Source of the DNA: an uncultured Gemmataceae bacterium | GTDB taxonomy: Bacteria; Planctomycetota; Planctomycetia; Gemmatales; Gemmataceae | NCBI GenBank assembly: GCA_937923405.1 | Contig: CALDUY010000005.1 | Span: 303,400 to 367,399, forward strand | DNA: 64,000 bases | Direction: 5' to 3' | Shown: piece after piece, positions 45,497 to 54,834 of the stretch | How the letters are laid out: every line of letters starts with the position of its first letter | Position numbering within the stretch: the stretch's first letter is position 1 | Position numbers and translations under genes: made by a program | Notes under the pieces: model-generated | What the model saw: the letters and a program-made list of their open reading frames with translations, nothing else | Database searches by the model: none | Told to the model about the DNA's origin: nothing

Positions 45497-46336
45497 TCAG
45501 AGCCACAAGCGCACGCGATCGCGCAAGTTGGGCGGCAGCTTCTGCTGGAGCGTTCGTCGAACCTCGTCGGGGTGATACCGAGTACTAAAGTGCCCACAGA
45601 TGATTAGCTCATTCTCGAAACGATCGGCTCGTTCCAGAAAATCATCCAGATGCATGTGGCCGAATTTGTGGATCTTTTCGCGGCGATGCTTGGCCCGAAT
45701 AAAGCTCATCTCGGTGAGCAAAATCTTAGCCTGAAACACAGGGGGATAGGCATCGAGACCAGCAGGACTAGTATCGCCCGTGTAGGCCAGTAGAGGAACC
45801 CGAACCTCTCGAGTTACTTCCACTCCCGACTTGCGTAAATCACGAATCTGTTCGCCGGGCAATCCCAGGTATTCCTCGCGCAGCTTAAAGCGACGATCCC
45901 AGATCAGATAGCCGACCGATGGAATCGTATGTGTCGTCGCAAAGACGGTCATGACATGTTCGCGCGACAGGTTGATCTCTTGGCCAGGTTCAACCCCAAT
46001 CAGCTCACACAACTGCCGACCACGATCGAGCCGCTGCATAATGAGCAGTAATTTTCGCAGATCTTCGATGGCATACGACGGTGCATAAATCGTGGGCGGC
46101 TCCATCTTCATCATCCGCCGTCGGGCCACGTAGATGGGCAAGGCGGCAACGTGGTCCAGATGGGTATGCGAGATACACCAAGTCTGCGTACCCATAAAAT
46201 CCCACGGCTGTGCGCCCAGATCGAAGCCTAACTTCAGTTCGGGAACGCGCCAGTAGGACTGCACGGCGGCTCGGGAATAGCCCTCAATGGTCAAACCAGC
46301 ATGTTTGCAACTCAAAATTGGCGCATTCTCAACCAT
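45497..46336 (-). CDS. Metallo-beta-lactamase-fold hydrolase, RNase Z-like
   Basis: 279 residues from ATG 46336 (GAGGC upstream). HTHLDH is the HxHxDH zinc motif, YTGDTSPAG the later Asp and ICGHFSTRY the final His. The pattern resembles RNase Z/TRZ-like nucleases, without the clear exosite of RNase Z. Nuclease or other hydrolase; not certain. Confidence 0.82.
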   Translation of the reverse strand: MVENAPILSCKHAGLTIEGYSRAAVQSYWRVPELKLGFDLGAQPWDFMGTQTWCISHTHLDHVAALPIYVARRRMMKMEPPTIYAPSYAIEDLRKLLLIMQRLDRGRQLCELIGVEPGQEINLSREHVMTVFATTHTIPSVGYLIWDRRFKLREEYLGLPGEQIRDLRKSGVEVTREVRVPLLAYTGDTSPAGLDAYPPVFQAKILLTEMSFIRAKHRREKIHKFGHMHLDDFLERADRFENELIICGHFSTRYHPDEVRRTLQQKLPPNLRDRVRLWL

Positions 46337-46441
46337 GAGAGCCTCGCATCGAATCCAGCTTGCTGGCAAAACACCTCACCAGCGTCTCAGGTTCCACGAC
46401 ATTTGACAAGGCAGCGTCCGCGGAGTGAGCCGCAAAACAAA

Positions 46442-46479
46442 CCAGGCCGGAATCATGAGCAACCATGATTCCAGCCTGG
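46442..46479 (-). terminator. Rho-independent terminator of the small lipoprotein gene
   Basis: CCAGGC-GGAATCATG (46442-46457) pairs with CATGATTCC-GCCTGG (46464-46479) except one mismatch; the minus-strand continuation is TTTGTTTT. Confidence 0.75.
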
Positions 46480-46501
46480 AGCAACCAACGCGTACTTGAA
46501 C

Positions 46502-46681
46502 TTACTTCAGTTCGGGAGGAGGCGGAGCCACGACACCCTTGCCATCGTCGCCCTTGGATTGCGGCCCACCCTTCGGTGGCGGCTTGGAAGGATCACCCTT
46601 GGGTTTGTTGCTGTCGCCACAGCCAGTAGCAAGGAGGGAGAAAGCCAGCAATAGAGTCAATGCGGTGAGTCGGCGGAACAT
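46502..46681 (-). CDS. Small Pro/Lys-rich lipoprotein
   Basis: 59 residues from ATG 46681, with AGGAG upstream. A signal peptide ends in the lipobox LLATGC; the mature part is KPKGDPSKPPPKGG-type low complexity. It follows a DUF1559 gene on the same strand, a pairing I associate with planctomycetes (inference). Confidence 0.75.
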   Translation of the reverse strand: MFRRLTALTLLLAFSLLATGCGDSNKPKGDPSKPPPKGGPQSKGDDGKGVVAPPPPELK

Positions 46682-46735
46682 AATGGTGAGATCTCCTGAA
46701 ACTCGAACAGAAACGACTCCTGGAACAAACAAGCC

Positions 46736-46766
46736 CGGACTGACACTGAAGTAAAGCGTCAGTCCG
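46736..46766 (-). terminator. Hairpin after the DUF1559 gene
   Basis: CGGACTGAC (46736-46744) pairs with GTCAGTCCG (46758-46766). On the minus strand the stem is followed by GGCTTGTTTGTT. Confidence 0.55.
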
Positions 46767-46793
46767 AGCCAAAGAGACTGAAGCGTAGTTAGC

Positions 46794-47789
46794 TTAGAAC
46801 TGGTTGGTGTTGATCACCATACCATCCTGGAAGCCAGCAGCGTAGTTGTACATCGTATACGACGCACCACTGTTGCCGACATAGCGCACCGTGCGGACCG
46901 AGCCATCGCAGTTGGCAAACTGAACGATACCAGAGTGCCGGCTGCTGAGACGGAACCACGCCGGATCAGGCTCCACAGTCGGTTGTACCAATCCCCAGGC
47001 CACCGGGAAGTATCCAGCACCGATCCACTGCGGGCTGACATTGCTCCAACCAGAAGCCGGTGGTCCCTTGGTAGCATATTCGCCGAAGAACAAGGTATTG
47101 CTAGTACCATCGGGCATAGCGGCCAACTTGTTGCGGCTACGATTGTTGAATGGACCACGGTAGAGGTCAACGGTCAAACCAGAACGGCCGGCAATACCGA
47201 GATAATTAGTTCGACCAAAGGTCGCATCGCCGAATGCCGCGATTTGAACAGTGAACGAAGTAGCCGTAGCCGCAAACGTGTTGAAGAAGCAGTCCCACGG
47301 AGCAGAATCGGCGGAATCCGAGGGGCAGAGCAGGGTCTTGATCCTGGCTCCGCGATTGTTCCAAAAGCTGCTGTAGCTCCAATAGGCCGGATAACGAATC
47401 GCTGGATTGAGATAGTCCGCAGGAACGCCAGCCATCAACAGCTTGAACAGGTTGTCCTGTTCGAAGAACGGCAGCAGATGAACAAGTACCCCAACGCATT
47501 GTCCATTCCAGCCCGTGGCCGAGATCGAACCATCAAGGCCATTCCCGTTGTTGGACGGATCGCTAGCCATCGTGCCGAGGAAACCAGGGGGCAAAACTCC
47601 CGTGGAACTCTCGTAGTTGTGAGCCGACAAGGCTAGCTGCTTGAGGTTGTTCTGGCACTGCATGCGGGCTGCCGCCTCGCGTACCTTCTGCACGGCTGGC
47701 AGAAGTAGACCGATCAGGATGGCGATAATGGCAATTACCACCAGCAATTCGATCAGCGTGAAACCACCTCTTCTCGAACGAGTCTTCAT
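46794..47789 (-). CDS. DUF1559-family protein with type IV pilin-like N-terminus
   Basis: 331 residues from ATG 47789 with GGGAG 8 bases upstream. The prepilin-like leader RRGGFTLIELLVVIAII precedes a long helix, and HSGIVQFANCDGSVR at the C-terminus is the H-x-DG signature of the family. It is exported and processed like a pseudopilin; the cellular role is unknown. Large families of these are typical of planctomycetes. Confidence 0.92.
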   Translation of the reverse strand: MKTRSRRGGFTLIELLVVIAIIAILIGLLLPAVQKVREAAARMQCQNNLKQLALSAHNYESSTGVLPPGFLGTMASDPSNNGNGLDGSISATGWNGQCVGVLVHLLPFFEQDNLFKLLMAGVPADYLNPAIRYPAYWSYSSFWNNRGARIKTLLCPSDSADSAPWDCFFNTFAATATSFTVQIAAFGDATFGRTNYLGIAGRSGLTVDLYRGPFNNRSRNKLAAMPDGTSNTLFFGEYATKGPPASGWSNVSPQWIGAGYFPVAWGLVQPTVEPDPAWFRLSSRHSGIVQFANCDGSVRTVRYVGNSGASYTMYNYAAGFQDGMVINTNQF

Positions 47790-48364
47790 CTTTTCGACTC
47801 CCAGGGAAAAAAAACTAGAAGAACACAAAACGATACAAAAACAAACCTCCACGAAGCTGACTTCAACATCTGTTGATTGGACACTTCGTGAGAAAATGCC
47901 TGCCTCATCGTCTCCCTAGTAACTGACTGCTTTCCTTTCCAAAACAGAAAGCTAGTTTTGATACTATTTTTCGACCGGATAAAGTTGGACGTCGGTCGAC
48001 AATGCTCAAACTGTCTGTTCCTGCTCCTTTCTTGAAGAGGCAACTGTTAGAGAGTTGGCATAGCAAACACGAGAGCACAGGGCAGGAGAGAATTACCCTG
48101 ACGCGCTTTAGACGCTAAACCTACCGGATTTATTCACGAAAATATAGGCAGGCCGCGGCTTGCGAGTCGTGCTTATACCTAGTATCGATGCTTATATTAA
48201 ACTACTACCCCACGACTAGACAACTAAATTTCCTCCTTTTTCCTTTTCTGTTTCTTCATAACTTGGTTGGATCGTCTCCCACCTGATCGTCCACCTCGTT
48301 AGAACAACCGAGGTCGGCAACTTATTCCGCCGACATTTTCCCCCACGAGAAGGAGACTTTTGCC
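47790..48364. other. Long divergent intergenic region
   Basis: 575 bases, AT-rich, with the promoter of the DUF1559 gene on one side and that of the membrane protein (GGAGAC ribosome site at the end) on the other. A short inverted repeat CCTCG/CGAGG lies near 48295-48312. I see no gene or decayed coding sequence. Confidence 0.5.
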
Positions 48365-48820
48365 GTGTTTGGACTGGAACCCTGGATGCTGGTACTCGTG
48401 GCTGGTTTGTTAGTGTTGCTGGAAATTCCCTTGTGCTGGGCGGCCGCTGCCCTGGCCGACACCCCGCCGATGTCGTTCGGCAAACTGATTCTCGTCGCCG
48501 TCGGAGTTACGCTACTGTGGGCTGTGGGAAGTGGCTTCGTTGGTTGGGCCTTGGGGCTGCATCAACTCCCGCTGCCGGAGGAAAAACGTCTGCTGGCCTA
48601 TCTCGTTCTCGGTGCTTCTATCGTCCTAATGTGGGTAGTCCCCGCGGTACTGTACACGCCGTTGTTGCCTACAAGTCTAAGCAAATCGATGCGGATGGCC
48701 CTATTTCAGGTGCTGCTGCGTGGCTTTGCCTACGCACTACTGGCAGCCTTCACTTTTGTTGGCCTAGCGATCTGGCAGATCGTCACCAAAGTCGACGTGC
48801 GGATGATTCTTCTGCCATGA
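48365..48820 (+). CDS. Small membrane protein with four helices
   Basis: 151 residues from GTG 48365, with AAGGAGAC upstream. Four hydrophobic segments (e.g. MLVLVAGLLVLLEIPLCWAA, LILVAVGVTLLWAV). No family recognised. The next gene begins at its stop (ATGA overlap at 48817), so they are coupled. Confidence 0.75.
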   Translation: MFGLEPWMLVLVAGLLVLLEIPLCWAAAALADTPPMSFGKLILVAVGVTLLWAVGSGFVGWALGLHQLPLPEEKRLLAYLVLGASIVLMWVVPAVLYTPLLPTSLSKSMRMALFQVLLRGFAYALLAAFTFVGLAIWQIVTKVDVRMILLP

Positions 48821-49398
48821 TTCTAGAAGCGCTTGTCACCACTCTGGGATCCGATCGCTCCGTGAATCTCGCACCGATGGGGCCGAACGTCAATCCAGAG
48901 GATTGGTCCACCTTCGAACTGCGTCCCTACTGCACATCGCGGACCTATGCCAATCTGCTGGCTCATCCTGAAGGGGTGTTGCACGTCACAGATGATGTCT
49001 TGCTCCTGGCCCGAGCTGCCATCAACGCCGTGCAGCCGCTGCCCGAGTTGCTTCCCGCCACAGTGGTGCAAGGAGCGATTGTCGCGAACTGCTGTCGCGC
49101 CTACGAGTTTCGCGTTGAGCCGTTCACTCTCGACGAGGAGCGGCCACGGCTCCGCGCCACCGTAGTAAAGATGCATCGCCTACGGGACTTCTTCGGGTTC
49201 AACCGCGCCAAACATGCCGTCATCGAAGCCGCCATCCTCGCCACACGGACGGCCTTTCTTCCGCTGGACGATATCGAGGCTGAGTTCCGCCGACTGCGCG
49301 TACTCGTCGATAAGACTGCGGGACCAGCTGAGGTACAAGCGTTCGAGCTGCTGACATCGTTTTTGAAGCAAGTGCGCAGCGAACGAACTTCGACTTGA
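48817..49398 (+). CDS. DUF447-type flavin-binding-like protein
   Basis: 193 residues. The opening ILEALVTTLGSDRSVNLAPM and LRPYCTSRTYANLLAHPEGV, together with FGFNRAKHAVIEAAILATRT, match the DUF447 family, related to FMN-binding split barrels. Such proteins occur in organisms with H4MPT C1 metabolism, and fae/mtdB are in this window, but a functional link is inference. Confidence 0.75.
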   Translation: MILEALVTTLGSDRSVNLAPMGPNVNPEDWSTFELRPYCTSRTYANLLAHPEGVLHVTDDVLLLARAAINAVQPLPELLPATVVQGAIVANCCRAYEFRVEPFTLDEERPRLRATVVKMHRLRDFFGFNRAKHAVIEAAILATRTAFLPLDDIEAEFRRLRVLVDKTAGPAEVQAFELLTSFLKQVRSERTST

Positions 49399-49490
49399 TT
49401 CCGTTGCCGGTATCGGTATGTTGCCCGACTCTACTAGATCTCGAAAATGAGCAAAGTACGCCTGGATCCAAGCCACGGGGAGAGGGCTTC

Positions 49491-49847
49491 ATGGCGGATC
49501 AGACCACGACGGTTGCTGAACTACGCGAGTTGATGCGTCAGTTCATCGATGATCGGGAATGGAATCAGTTCCACAGTCCGAAGAACTTGGCGATGGCCGC
49601 CGTCGCCGAAGCCGCCGAACTGATGGAGCATTTTCTCTGGATGGATCATGAGGAGTCCCGACAATTGTTGCTCGATCCGCGGAAGCATGAAGAAGTCTGC
49701 GACGAGATCGCCGACATCTTCGGCGTTTGTCTGGCCCTGTGCAATGCCCTCAATCTCGATCTGAGCGACCTGTTTCGCCACAAGATGAGCAAGAACGTGC
49801 TGAAATATCCGGTGGATCTAGCCCGAGGCAAATACAAACTCGACTAG
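49491..49847 (+). CDS. MazG-like nucleotide pyrophosphohydrolase
   Basis: 118 residues from ATG 49491 with GAGAGGG upstream; a longer in-frame start has no support. EAAELMEHFLW and EEVCDEIADIFGVCLAL are the acidic metal-binding helices of the MazG/RS21-C6 fold. Such proteins hydrolyse non-canonical or excess dNTPs. Substrate unknown. Confidence 0.85.
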   Translation: MADQTTTVAELRELMRQFIDDREWNQFHSPKNLAMAAVAEAAELMEHFLWMDHEESRQLLLDPRKHEEVCDEIADIFGVCLALCNALNLDLSDLFRHKMSKNVLKYPVDLARGKYKLD

Positions 49848-49917
49848 TTGGAGTTCGTAGGCGGATCAGGGAATCGACCGATCGTCTGGACTGGGACAGT
49901 GCGAGGAGGGACAGGTC

Positions 49918-51738
49918 GTGCGACCAGGCAAGGGATGGGGAGTGCTGCTGTTGGCCCTGTTACCGGGTGTCTTGCTCGGTCAACAGATGGCAACGCGGCC
50001 CAAATCGGCGGCCTGGGCGATGTCCGGCAACGAAAGGATCAGCACCCCGCAGGTCATCGCCACAACCCGCCCTGAGAAAGCGATGTTGCCGCCCGAAGCG
50101 CGTCTGCCGTTGCCCGACGACGGACTACGACTGATCCCGGCGCAAGCGACCACGGCCAGCGCCGCCGCCCGCATGCCGGGACTGTTGCCGAATTTACCTG
50201 TTTCTCCCTCTCCAAACTCGCCGATTCAGCAAGCCGTTTACGTTCCGCGGAACGACCCCGCAGGGCAGGCTCCGATTCAACGGGTCTCTCACCTCGAACC
50301 GTCGCCGGGGCATACTGTGACTTCCGCCTCCGAGCCAACGCCCCCGCCGCGACTGGGGTCGCTATTGTCGTTGGAACTGCTTGGTCCCGCCTCGATCACT
50401 CCCGGAGAAAATGTCTCCTGTCAGCTCGTGGTGCGCAATCCCGGTTCGCTGGTGCTATCCGGAGTGCAGGTCGAATTACCGATTCCACTCGGCGTTCGTG
50501 TTCCACACAGCAAGCCCGAAGCACAACGCCAGGGCGATCGACTGGTCTGGCACCTGGGAAATTTCGAGGCAGGCGGCGAGCGTCAGCTGGAGTTCGAGCT
50601 ACAGGTCAGCCAAGCCGGACAGGTTCAGCTCGTGCCTGCGGCGCGTTTCGCCGCTCCGCTGGCTTGGCGATCGAACGTCATTCGTCCGCCGTTCTCTTTG
50701 ACTGTGACCCATCCAGAAGCGGCCTCGGTCGGCGAAAAGATCGTCATGCAACTCCAGATCGCGAACAACACCTCAGAGGTACTGCGCCGCATCGGGCTAC
50801 GCTGCGAACTCAGTCCCGGCCTGCTCCATGAACAGGGGCAGATCATCGAAGCCGATCTGGGCGAAGATCTCGCTCCGGGACAGGTTCGTAGCGTGCAACT
50901 GGATACGCAGGCCAACCAGGCGGGTCGGCAGACAGCGACATTGACGGCCACCGCCGAGGGCGGACAAACGGCTCGAACCAATGCCGTTGTGCTGGTCAAC
51001 GAGACTGCCTTAACGCTCCAAGCCCAGGGACCACGCCGGGCCAACCTGAACCAAGATGTGACCCTGGGGTTAGAAGTCGCCAATCCCTCGCAGCGCGGAG
51101 TCGGTCCGGTACGCGTCTCGCAGCTCTTGCCGCAAGGTGTAGAGTTTCTCAGCGCCAACCACGGCGGACTGTTCAATCCGATTCTCAGTACCGTTACCTG
51201 GACTCTGCCTCAGCTCGACGCTCAGCAACGGCTGGAACTTGCCTCGCAAGTGCGAACTCGACAAGCCGGCGACTGGGCGGTCGCTTCTCACGTCGTGGTC
51301 GAAGGCCGCACTCCTGTTCGTGCCATCCAGGCCATCCAAGTCGAAGCTACCCCGAGTTTGACGTTGGAAGTCACGCCCATGGACGATCCCATCGGAACCG
51401 GTCGCGACACGGTCTATGAGATGCGAGTGTACAACGCGGGTCCGGGCGTGGCGCGTGGGACACGGCTGATGATCACGGTGCCGGAAGTGCTGACGCCGGT
51501 CAGTTGCGAGGGGCCAACAGCTTGGCAGATTCGTGGCCAGCAAGTCTACTTCGAGCCGCTCCCGGAACTGCACGGCCGCATGGACGCGATGTTCAAACTG
51601 CGGGTCCGTGGCGCTCACCCAGGCCAGGGGCCGTTCCGCGTCGAGGTCCACGCCGCCGGGGTGACTCCCGCTCTGAAACAAGAACTGACCAGCCACGTTC
51701 ACGCCCTCCGCCCACCAGGAAATCGCCCTCCTAGTTGA
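49918..51738 (+). CDS. Secreted DUF11-type repeat protein
   Basis: 606 residues from GTG 49918 with GGAGGG upstream. Signal peptide to about LLGQQ. After a Pro-rich stretch come four Ig-like beta repeats of about 110 residues, with GPASITPGENVSCQLVVRNP and LEVANPSQRGVGPVRVSQLL as examples; these resemble DUF11/CARDB repeats. Probably a surface protein; function unknown. Confidence 0.8.
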   Translation: MRPGKGWGVLLLALLPGVLLGQQMATRPKSAAWAMSGNERISTPQVIATTRPEKAMLPPEARLPLPDDGLRLIPAQATTASAAARMPGLLPNLPVSPSPNSPIQQAVYVPRNDPAGQAPIQRVSHLEPSPGHTVTSASEPTPPPRLGSLLSLELLGPASITPGENVSCQLVVRNPGSLVLSGVQVELPIPLGVRVPHSKPEAQRQGDRLVWHLGNFEAGGERQLEFELQVSQAGQVQLVPAARFAAPLAWRSNVIRPPFSLTVTHPEAASVGEKIVMQLQIANNTSEVLRRIGLRCELSPGLLHEQGQIIEADLGEDLAPGQVRSVQLDTQANQAGRQTATLTATAEGGQTARTNAVVLVNETALTLQAQGPRRANLNQDVTLGLEVANPSQRGVGPVRVSQLLPQGVEFLSANHGGLFNPILSTVTWTLPQLDAQQRLELASQVRTRQAGDWAVASHVVVEGRTPVRAIQAIQVEATPSLTLEVTPMDDPIGTGRDTVYEMRVYNAGPGVARGTRLMITVPEVLTPVSCEGPTAWQIRGQQVYFEPLPELHGRMDAMFKLRVRGAHPGQGPFRVEVHAAGVTPALKQELTSHVHALRPPGNRPPS

Positions 51739-52319
51739 CCTGATTTACCCGAATTACTATCGTTAGCGAAAATAATTTAGTTGCTAAGCAACGTCTATCT
51801 CGATATGTTGACCATCTCTTCGTCGAGTCTTCATCCCCACCACCGTTGAGAACAACCAAGTAGCACTCACAGCCAGGACGGCTGTCCCCGGGGGAAGGAC
51901 TCCCCCACCCTATGTTTTTCGCTCACCGCCGCTCGCGCGACTCGACCTCAGCGACCAGTTCAGTTGTTTGAACTCGGCACGCTGGCGGAGCGGGGCGAAA
52001 TCTTCCTCTTTCTTCAAGCTGCTGGCATCGCAAAGGCTAGCATCGACTGCCCGGCGCAGATGTGCAGCGTCCTCCTGGTGTTCCTCGTGGTAGCGACAAC
52101 CTGAACAACCGTTTTCCTCTGGTACGATACCACCTAGATTCCGTGACGAGATAGGAGATTCTCTCGTCAGATTGTTTTATCCCTGCCGAGCTAGAAAGTG
52201 AACACATGAACAGTAAAATAGCCTAGGTAGGAGAATGACCTTGAACTGGCAGAAGCCCGGTTGCTTTGCTAACAATCAGATTCGTTTTTCATCCGACCAA
52301 AGGGAGTGGAGTGGCGTAC
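51739..52319. other. Gap before the topoisomerase genes
   Basis: 581 bases. It holds two small hairpins (51869-51885, ACAGCC/GGCTGT; 51890-51906, GGGGG/CCCCC) without T-runs, a decayed coding remnant on the minus strand (51910-52176) and the promoter of the topoisomerase A gene. Confidence 0.55.
51910..52176 (-). pseudogene. Decayed C-terminal fragment of a planctomycete kinase/WD40-type protein
   Basis: An 88-codon open frame without a normal start ends at TAG 51910-51912. It reads AAHLRRAVDASLCDASSLKK then EEDFAPLRQRAEFKQL, close to the pattern seen at the end of many planctomycete Ser/Thr kinase, WD40 and TPR proteins (remembered pattern). No upstream domain is present, so it looks like a 3' remnant. 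Confidence 0.4.
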
Positions 52320-54701
52320 ATGGCGGAGACCATCAGGCCGGTTGTGCTGCGACAGGAGACCGAAACACGCTATTTGACCTACGCGATGTCGGTAATCACC
52401 TCCCGCGCCCTGCCGGACGTGCGAGACGGGCTGAAGCCGGTGCAACGGCGAATCCTGTACACGATGTACCATGATTTGCACCTGACCTTCGATGGCCGAC
52501 CGCGAAAGTGTGCCAAAATCGCCGGCGACGTGACCGGCAACTACCATCCCCACGGCACGGTTCCGGTCTATGAAGCCCTGGTCCGCATGGCCCAGGATTG
52601 GGTCATGCGTGCCCCGTTGGTGCATGGCCAGGGAAACTTCGGCTCCGTCGATGGCGATCCGCCTGCCGCCGATCGTTACACCGAGGCGAAGCTGACTGCG
52701 GTCGCCGAGACGCTGATGGCCGAGTTGAAACAACGCACCGTGGCGATGCGGCCGAATTACGATAACACTCGTGAAGAGCCGGTCGTCCTCCCCGCCCAGT
52801 TTCCCAACTTGCTCGTCAATGGAGCCTCGGGCATTGCTGTCGGTCTGGCCACCAACATTCCGCCGCACAATCTCGGCGAAGTCTGCCGGGCTTGCATCTT
52901 GCTGATCGACAACCCCGAGGCGACCACCGCCCAACTCATGGAGAAGATCAAGGGGCCGGATTTTCCGCTGGGCGGCCGCATCATCACTGATCGACCGACC
53001 CTGCGCAAAATTTACGAGGAAGGCGTCGGCACCATCAAAATTCAGGCCGAATGGACCCTCGAAGAAGTTGGTCGCAAGAAACAGATCGTCATCACCTCGA
53101 TTCCCTACGGCGTGGACAAGGGCAAACTCGAGGAGTTGATCGGGGAAATTATCAGCGAACGCCGCCTGCCTCAGCTGACCAATCTGGTCAATGAAAGCAA
53201 CGAGAAGGAAGGCATGCGGATTGTGCTGGAAATGAAAGCCGATGCCGACCCCAACGTGGTAATGGCCTATCTCTACAAGCACACGCCGTTGCAGGACACC
53301 TTTTCGGTAAACATGACCTGCATTGTGCCGTCGGAGAACGACGATAGCGACGTCGTCCGCCCGGCTCGGCTGAGTTTGAAAGAGATTCTCCGCTACTTCG
53401 TCGACTTCCGGCTGGAGACGGTCAAACGTCGCTTTGAGTTCGAGCTGGATCAACTGCGCAAGCGGATTCACATTCTCGAAGGCTTCAAAATCATCTTTAA
53501 CGCCCTGGACGAAGCCATCCGCCTCATCCGCGAGTCGTCCGGCAAACAGGACGCCGCCGAGAAACTGATGCAGCGGTTCCGTCTCGACGACGTGCAAACA
53601 GCGGCCATTCTCGAAGTCCAACTCTATCGCATCGCCCAGATGGAGATTAAAAAGATCCTCGATGAGCTAAAAGAGAAGCTCCAACGAGCCAAGGAAATCG
53701 AGGCGATTCTGGCCTCGAAGAAAAAACTCTGGGGCGTGGTCAAGGACGAACTGGGCGAGGTGGCCGAAAAGTACGCCGGCAAGGATCGTCGCCGCACTCG
53801 ACTCGGCTCCTCCGAGGACGAGGTTGAGTTCGATCCCGAAGCCTACATCGTCCGCGAGAATACCAACGTGGTGCTGACCCGTGATGGCTGGATCAAGCGC
53901 GTCGGTCGACTCGCCTCTGTTGAAACAACCCGAGTCCGTGAAGGAGACGAGGTACAGGCAGTCGTTCCGGGCAGTACGGTCGATCACGTCGCCTTCTTCG
54001 CCGAGGATGGCATGGCCTACACCATGCGGATTCAAGAGGTGCCGGCCAGCTCGGGGTACGGCGATCCGATCACCAAGTTTTTCCGCCTCGCCGATCAGGT
54101 GAAGATCGTCGGCTGTGCCACCACCGACCCGCGTTTCGTGCCGCTGGACACGCCGCTGGCCAACGGCGAACCCGCCGGTCCGTATCTGCTCGTCGTCACT
54201 GCTCAGGGGCAGGTGTTGCGAACGCCGTTCGCTCCCTTCCGCACCGCTTCGACCAAGGCCGGACGCCGTTACGTTCGTCTGGCCGAAGGCGATCGCGTGG
54301 TGATGGCCTGTGTGCTGCGAGACGAAACCTCGCTCATGCTGGTGTCCGCTCAGGGTCGTGTGCTGCACTTCCCCATCGACGAGATTAACATCCTTTCCGG
54401 AGTTGGAAAAGGTGTTATCGGCATCAAGCTAGAGGACGGCGACACCTGCATCGGCGGACTAGCTCTTTCCAAGGAGCAGACGACCTTGACTGTGGAAACG
54501 ACCGGCGGCAAGACGATGGAGTTCACCCGGCGTTACGAGACGGTAAGTCGCGGCAGCAAGGGATTCGAGGCCGTGAAACGCACCGGCTTCTCCCGAGTTA
54601 TTCCACCGCCGATCCAGCTGACCGACTGGGACGCCGTTGAGTCGGCCAACGGTGACGGCAAAGCCAAACCGAGCAACGGTCAGCGAGGATTGTTCGAGTG
54701 A
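52320..54701 (+). CDS. Type IIA DNA topoisomerase subunit A (GyrA/ParC-like)
   Basis: 793 residues from ATG 52320 (GGAG 8 bases upstream). Catalytic Tyr is Y120 in ADRYTEAK. The quinolone-region segment reads [15 protein letters not shown], so Val and Pro stand where E. coli GyrA has Ser83 and Ala84. The C-terminal beta-propeller starts [14 protein letters not shown], without a QRRGGKG GyrA box at the expected place; only SRGSKG occurs much later. It may be a ParC-like enzyme or atypical gyrase. The subunit B gene follows 133 bases later. Confidence 0.9.
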   Translation: MAETIRPVVLRQETETRYLTYAMSVITSRALPDVRDGLKPVQRRILYTMYHDLHLTFDGRPRKCAKIAGDVTGNYHPHGTVPVYEALVRMAQDWVMRAPLVHGQGNFGSVDGDPPAADRYTEAKLTAVAETLMAELKQRTVAMRPNYDNTREEPVVLPAQFPNLLVNGASGIAVGLATNIPPHNLGEVCRACILLIDNPEATTAQLMEKIKGPDFPLGGRIITDRPTLRKIYEEGVGTIKIQAEWTLEEVGRKKQIVITSIPYGVDKGKLEELIGEIISERRLPQLTNLVNESNEKEGMRIVLEMKADADPNVVMAYLYKHTPLQDTFSVNMTCIVPSENDDSDVVRPARLSLKEILRYFVDFRLETVKRRFEFELDQLRKRIHILEGFKIIFNALDEAIRLIRESSGKQDAAEKLMQRFRLDDVQTAAILEVQLYRIAQMEIKKILDELKEKLQRAKEIEAILASKKKLWGVVKDELGEVAEKYAGKDRRRTRLGSSEDEVEFDPEAYIVRENTNVVLTRDGWIKRVGRLASVETTRVREGDEVQAVVPGSTVDHVAFFAEDGMAYTMRIQEVPASSGYGDPITKFFRLADQVKIVGCATTDPRFVPLDTPLANGEPAGPYLLVVTAQGQVLRTPFAPFRTASTKAGRRYVRLAEGDRVVMACVLRDETSLMLVSAQGRVLHFPIDEINILSGVGKGVIGIKLEDGDTCIGGLALSKEQTTLTVETTGGKTMEFTRRYETVSRGSKGFEAVKRTGFSRVIPPPIQLTDWDAVESANGDGKAKPSNGQRGLFE

Positions 54702-54834
54702 GGAAGCCAGACACAATGACGCCATCGGGAACTCGCGCGACGAACGCGGCGACGTTGCCCACGCCAAACTCGCCGTGCCTGGCTGGACTCTGACCGTTGA
54801 GGACATTTTTGCTTGATCGAGGAACGTTATTTTT

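Noticed and set aside
48433..48816. N-terminal extension of the DUF447 frame
   Set aside because: It overlaps the four-helix membrane gene and has no homology-like content; the ATG at 48817 with ATGA coupling is better.
52269..53621. 450-codon minus-strand frame opposite the topoisomerase A gene
   Set aside because: It is a shadow of a GC-rich, clearly recognised gene; its translation is low-complexity and matches no family.
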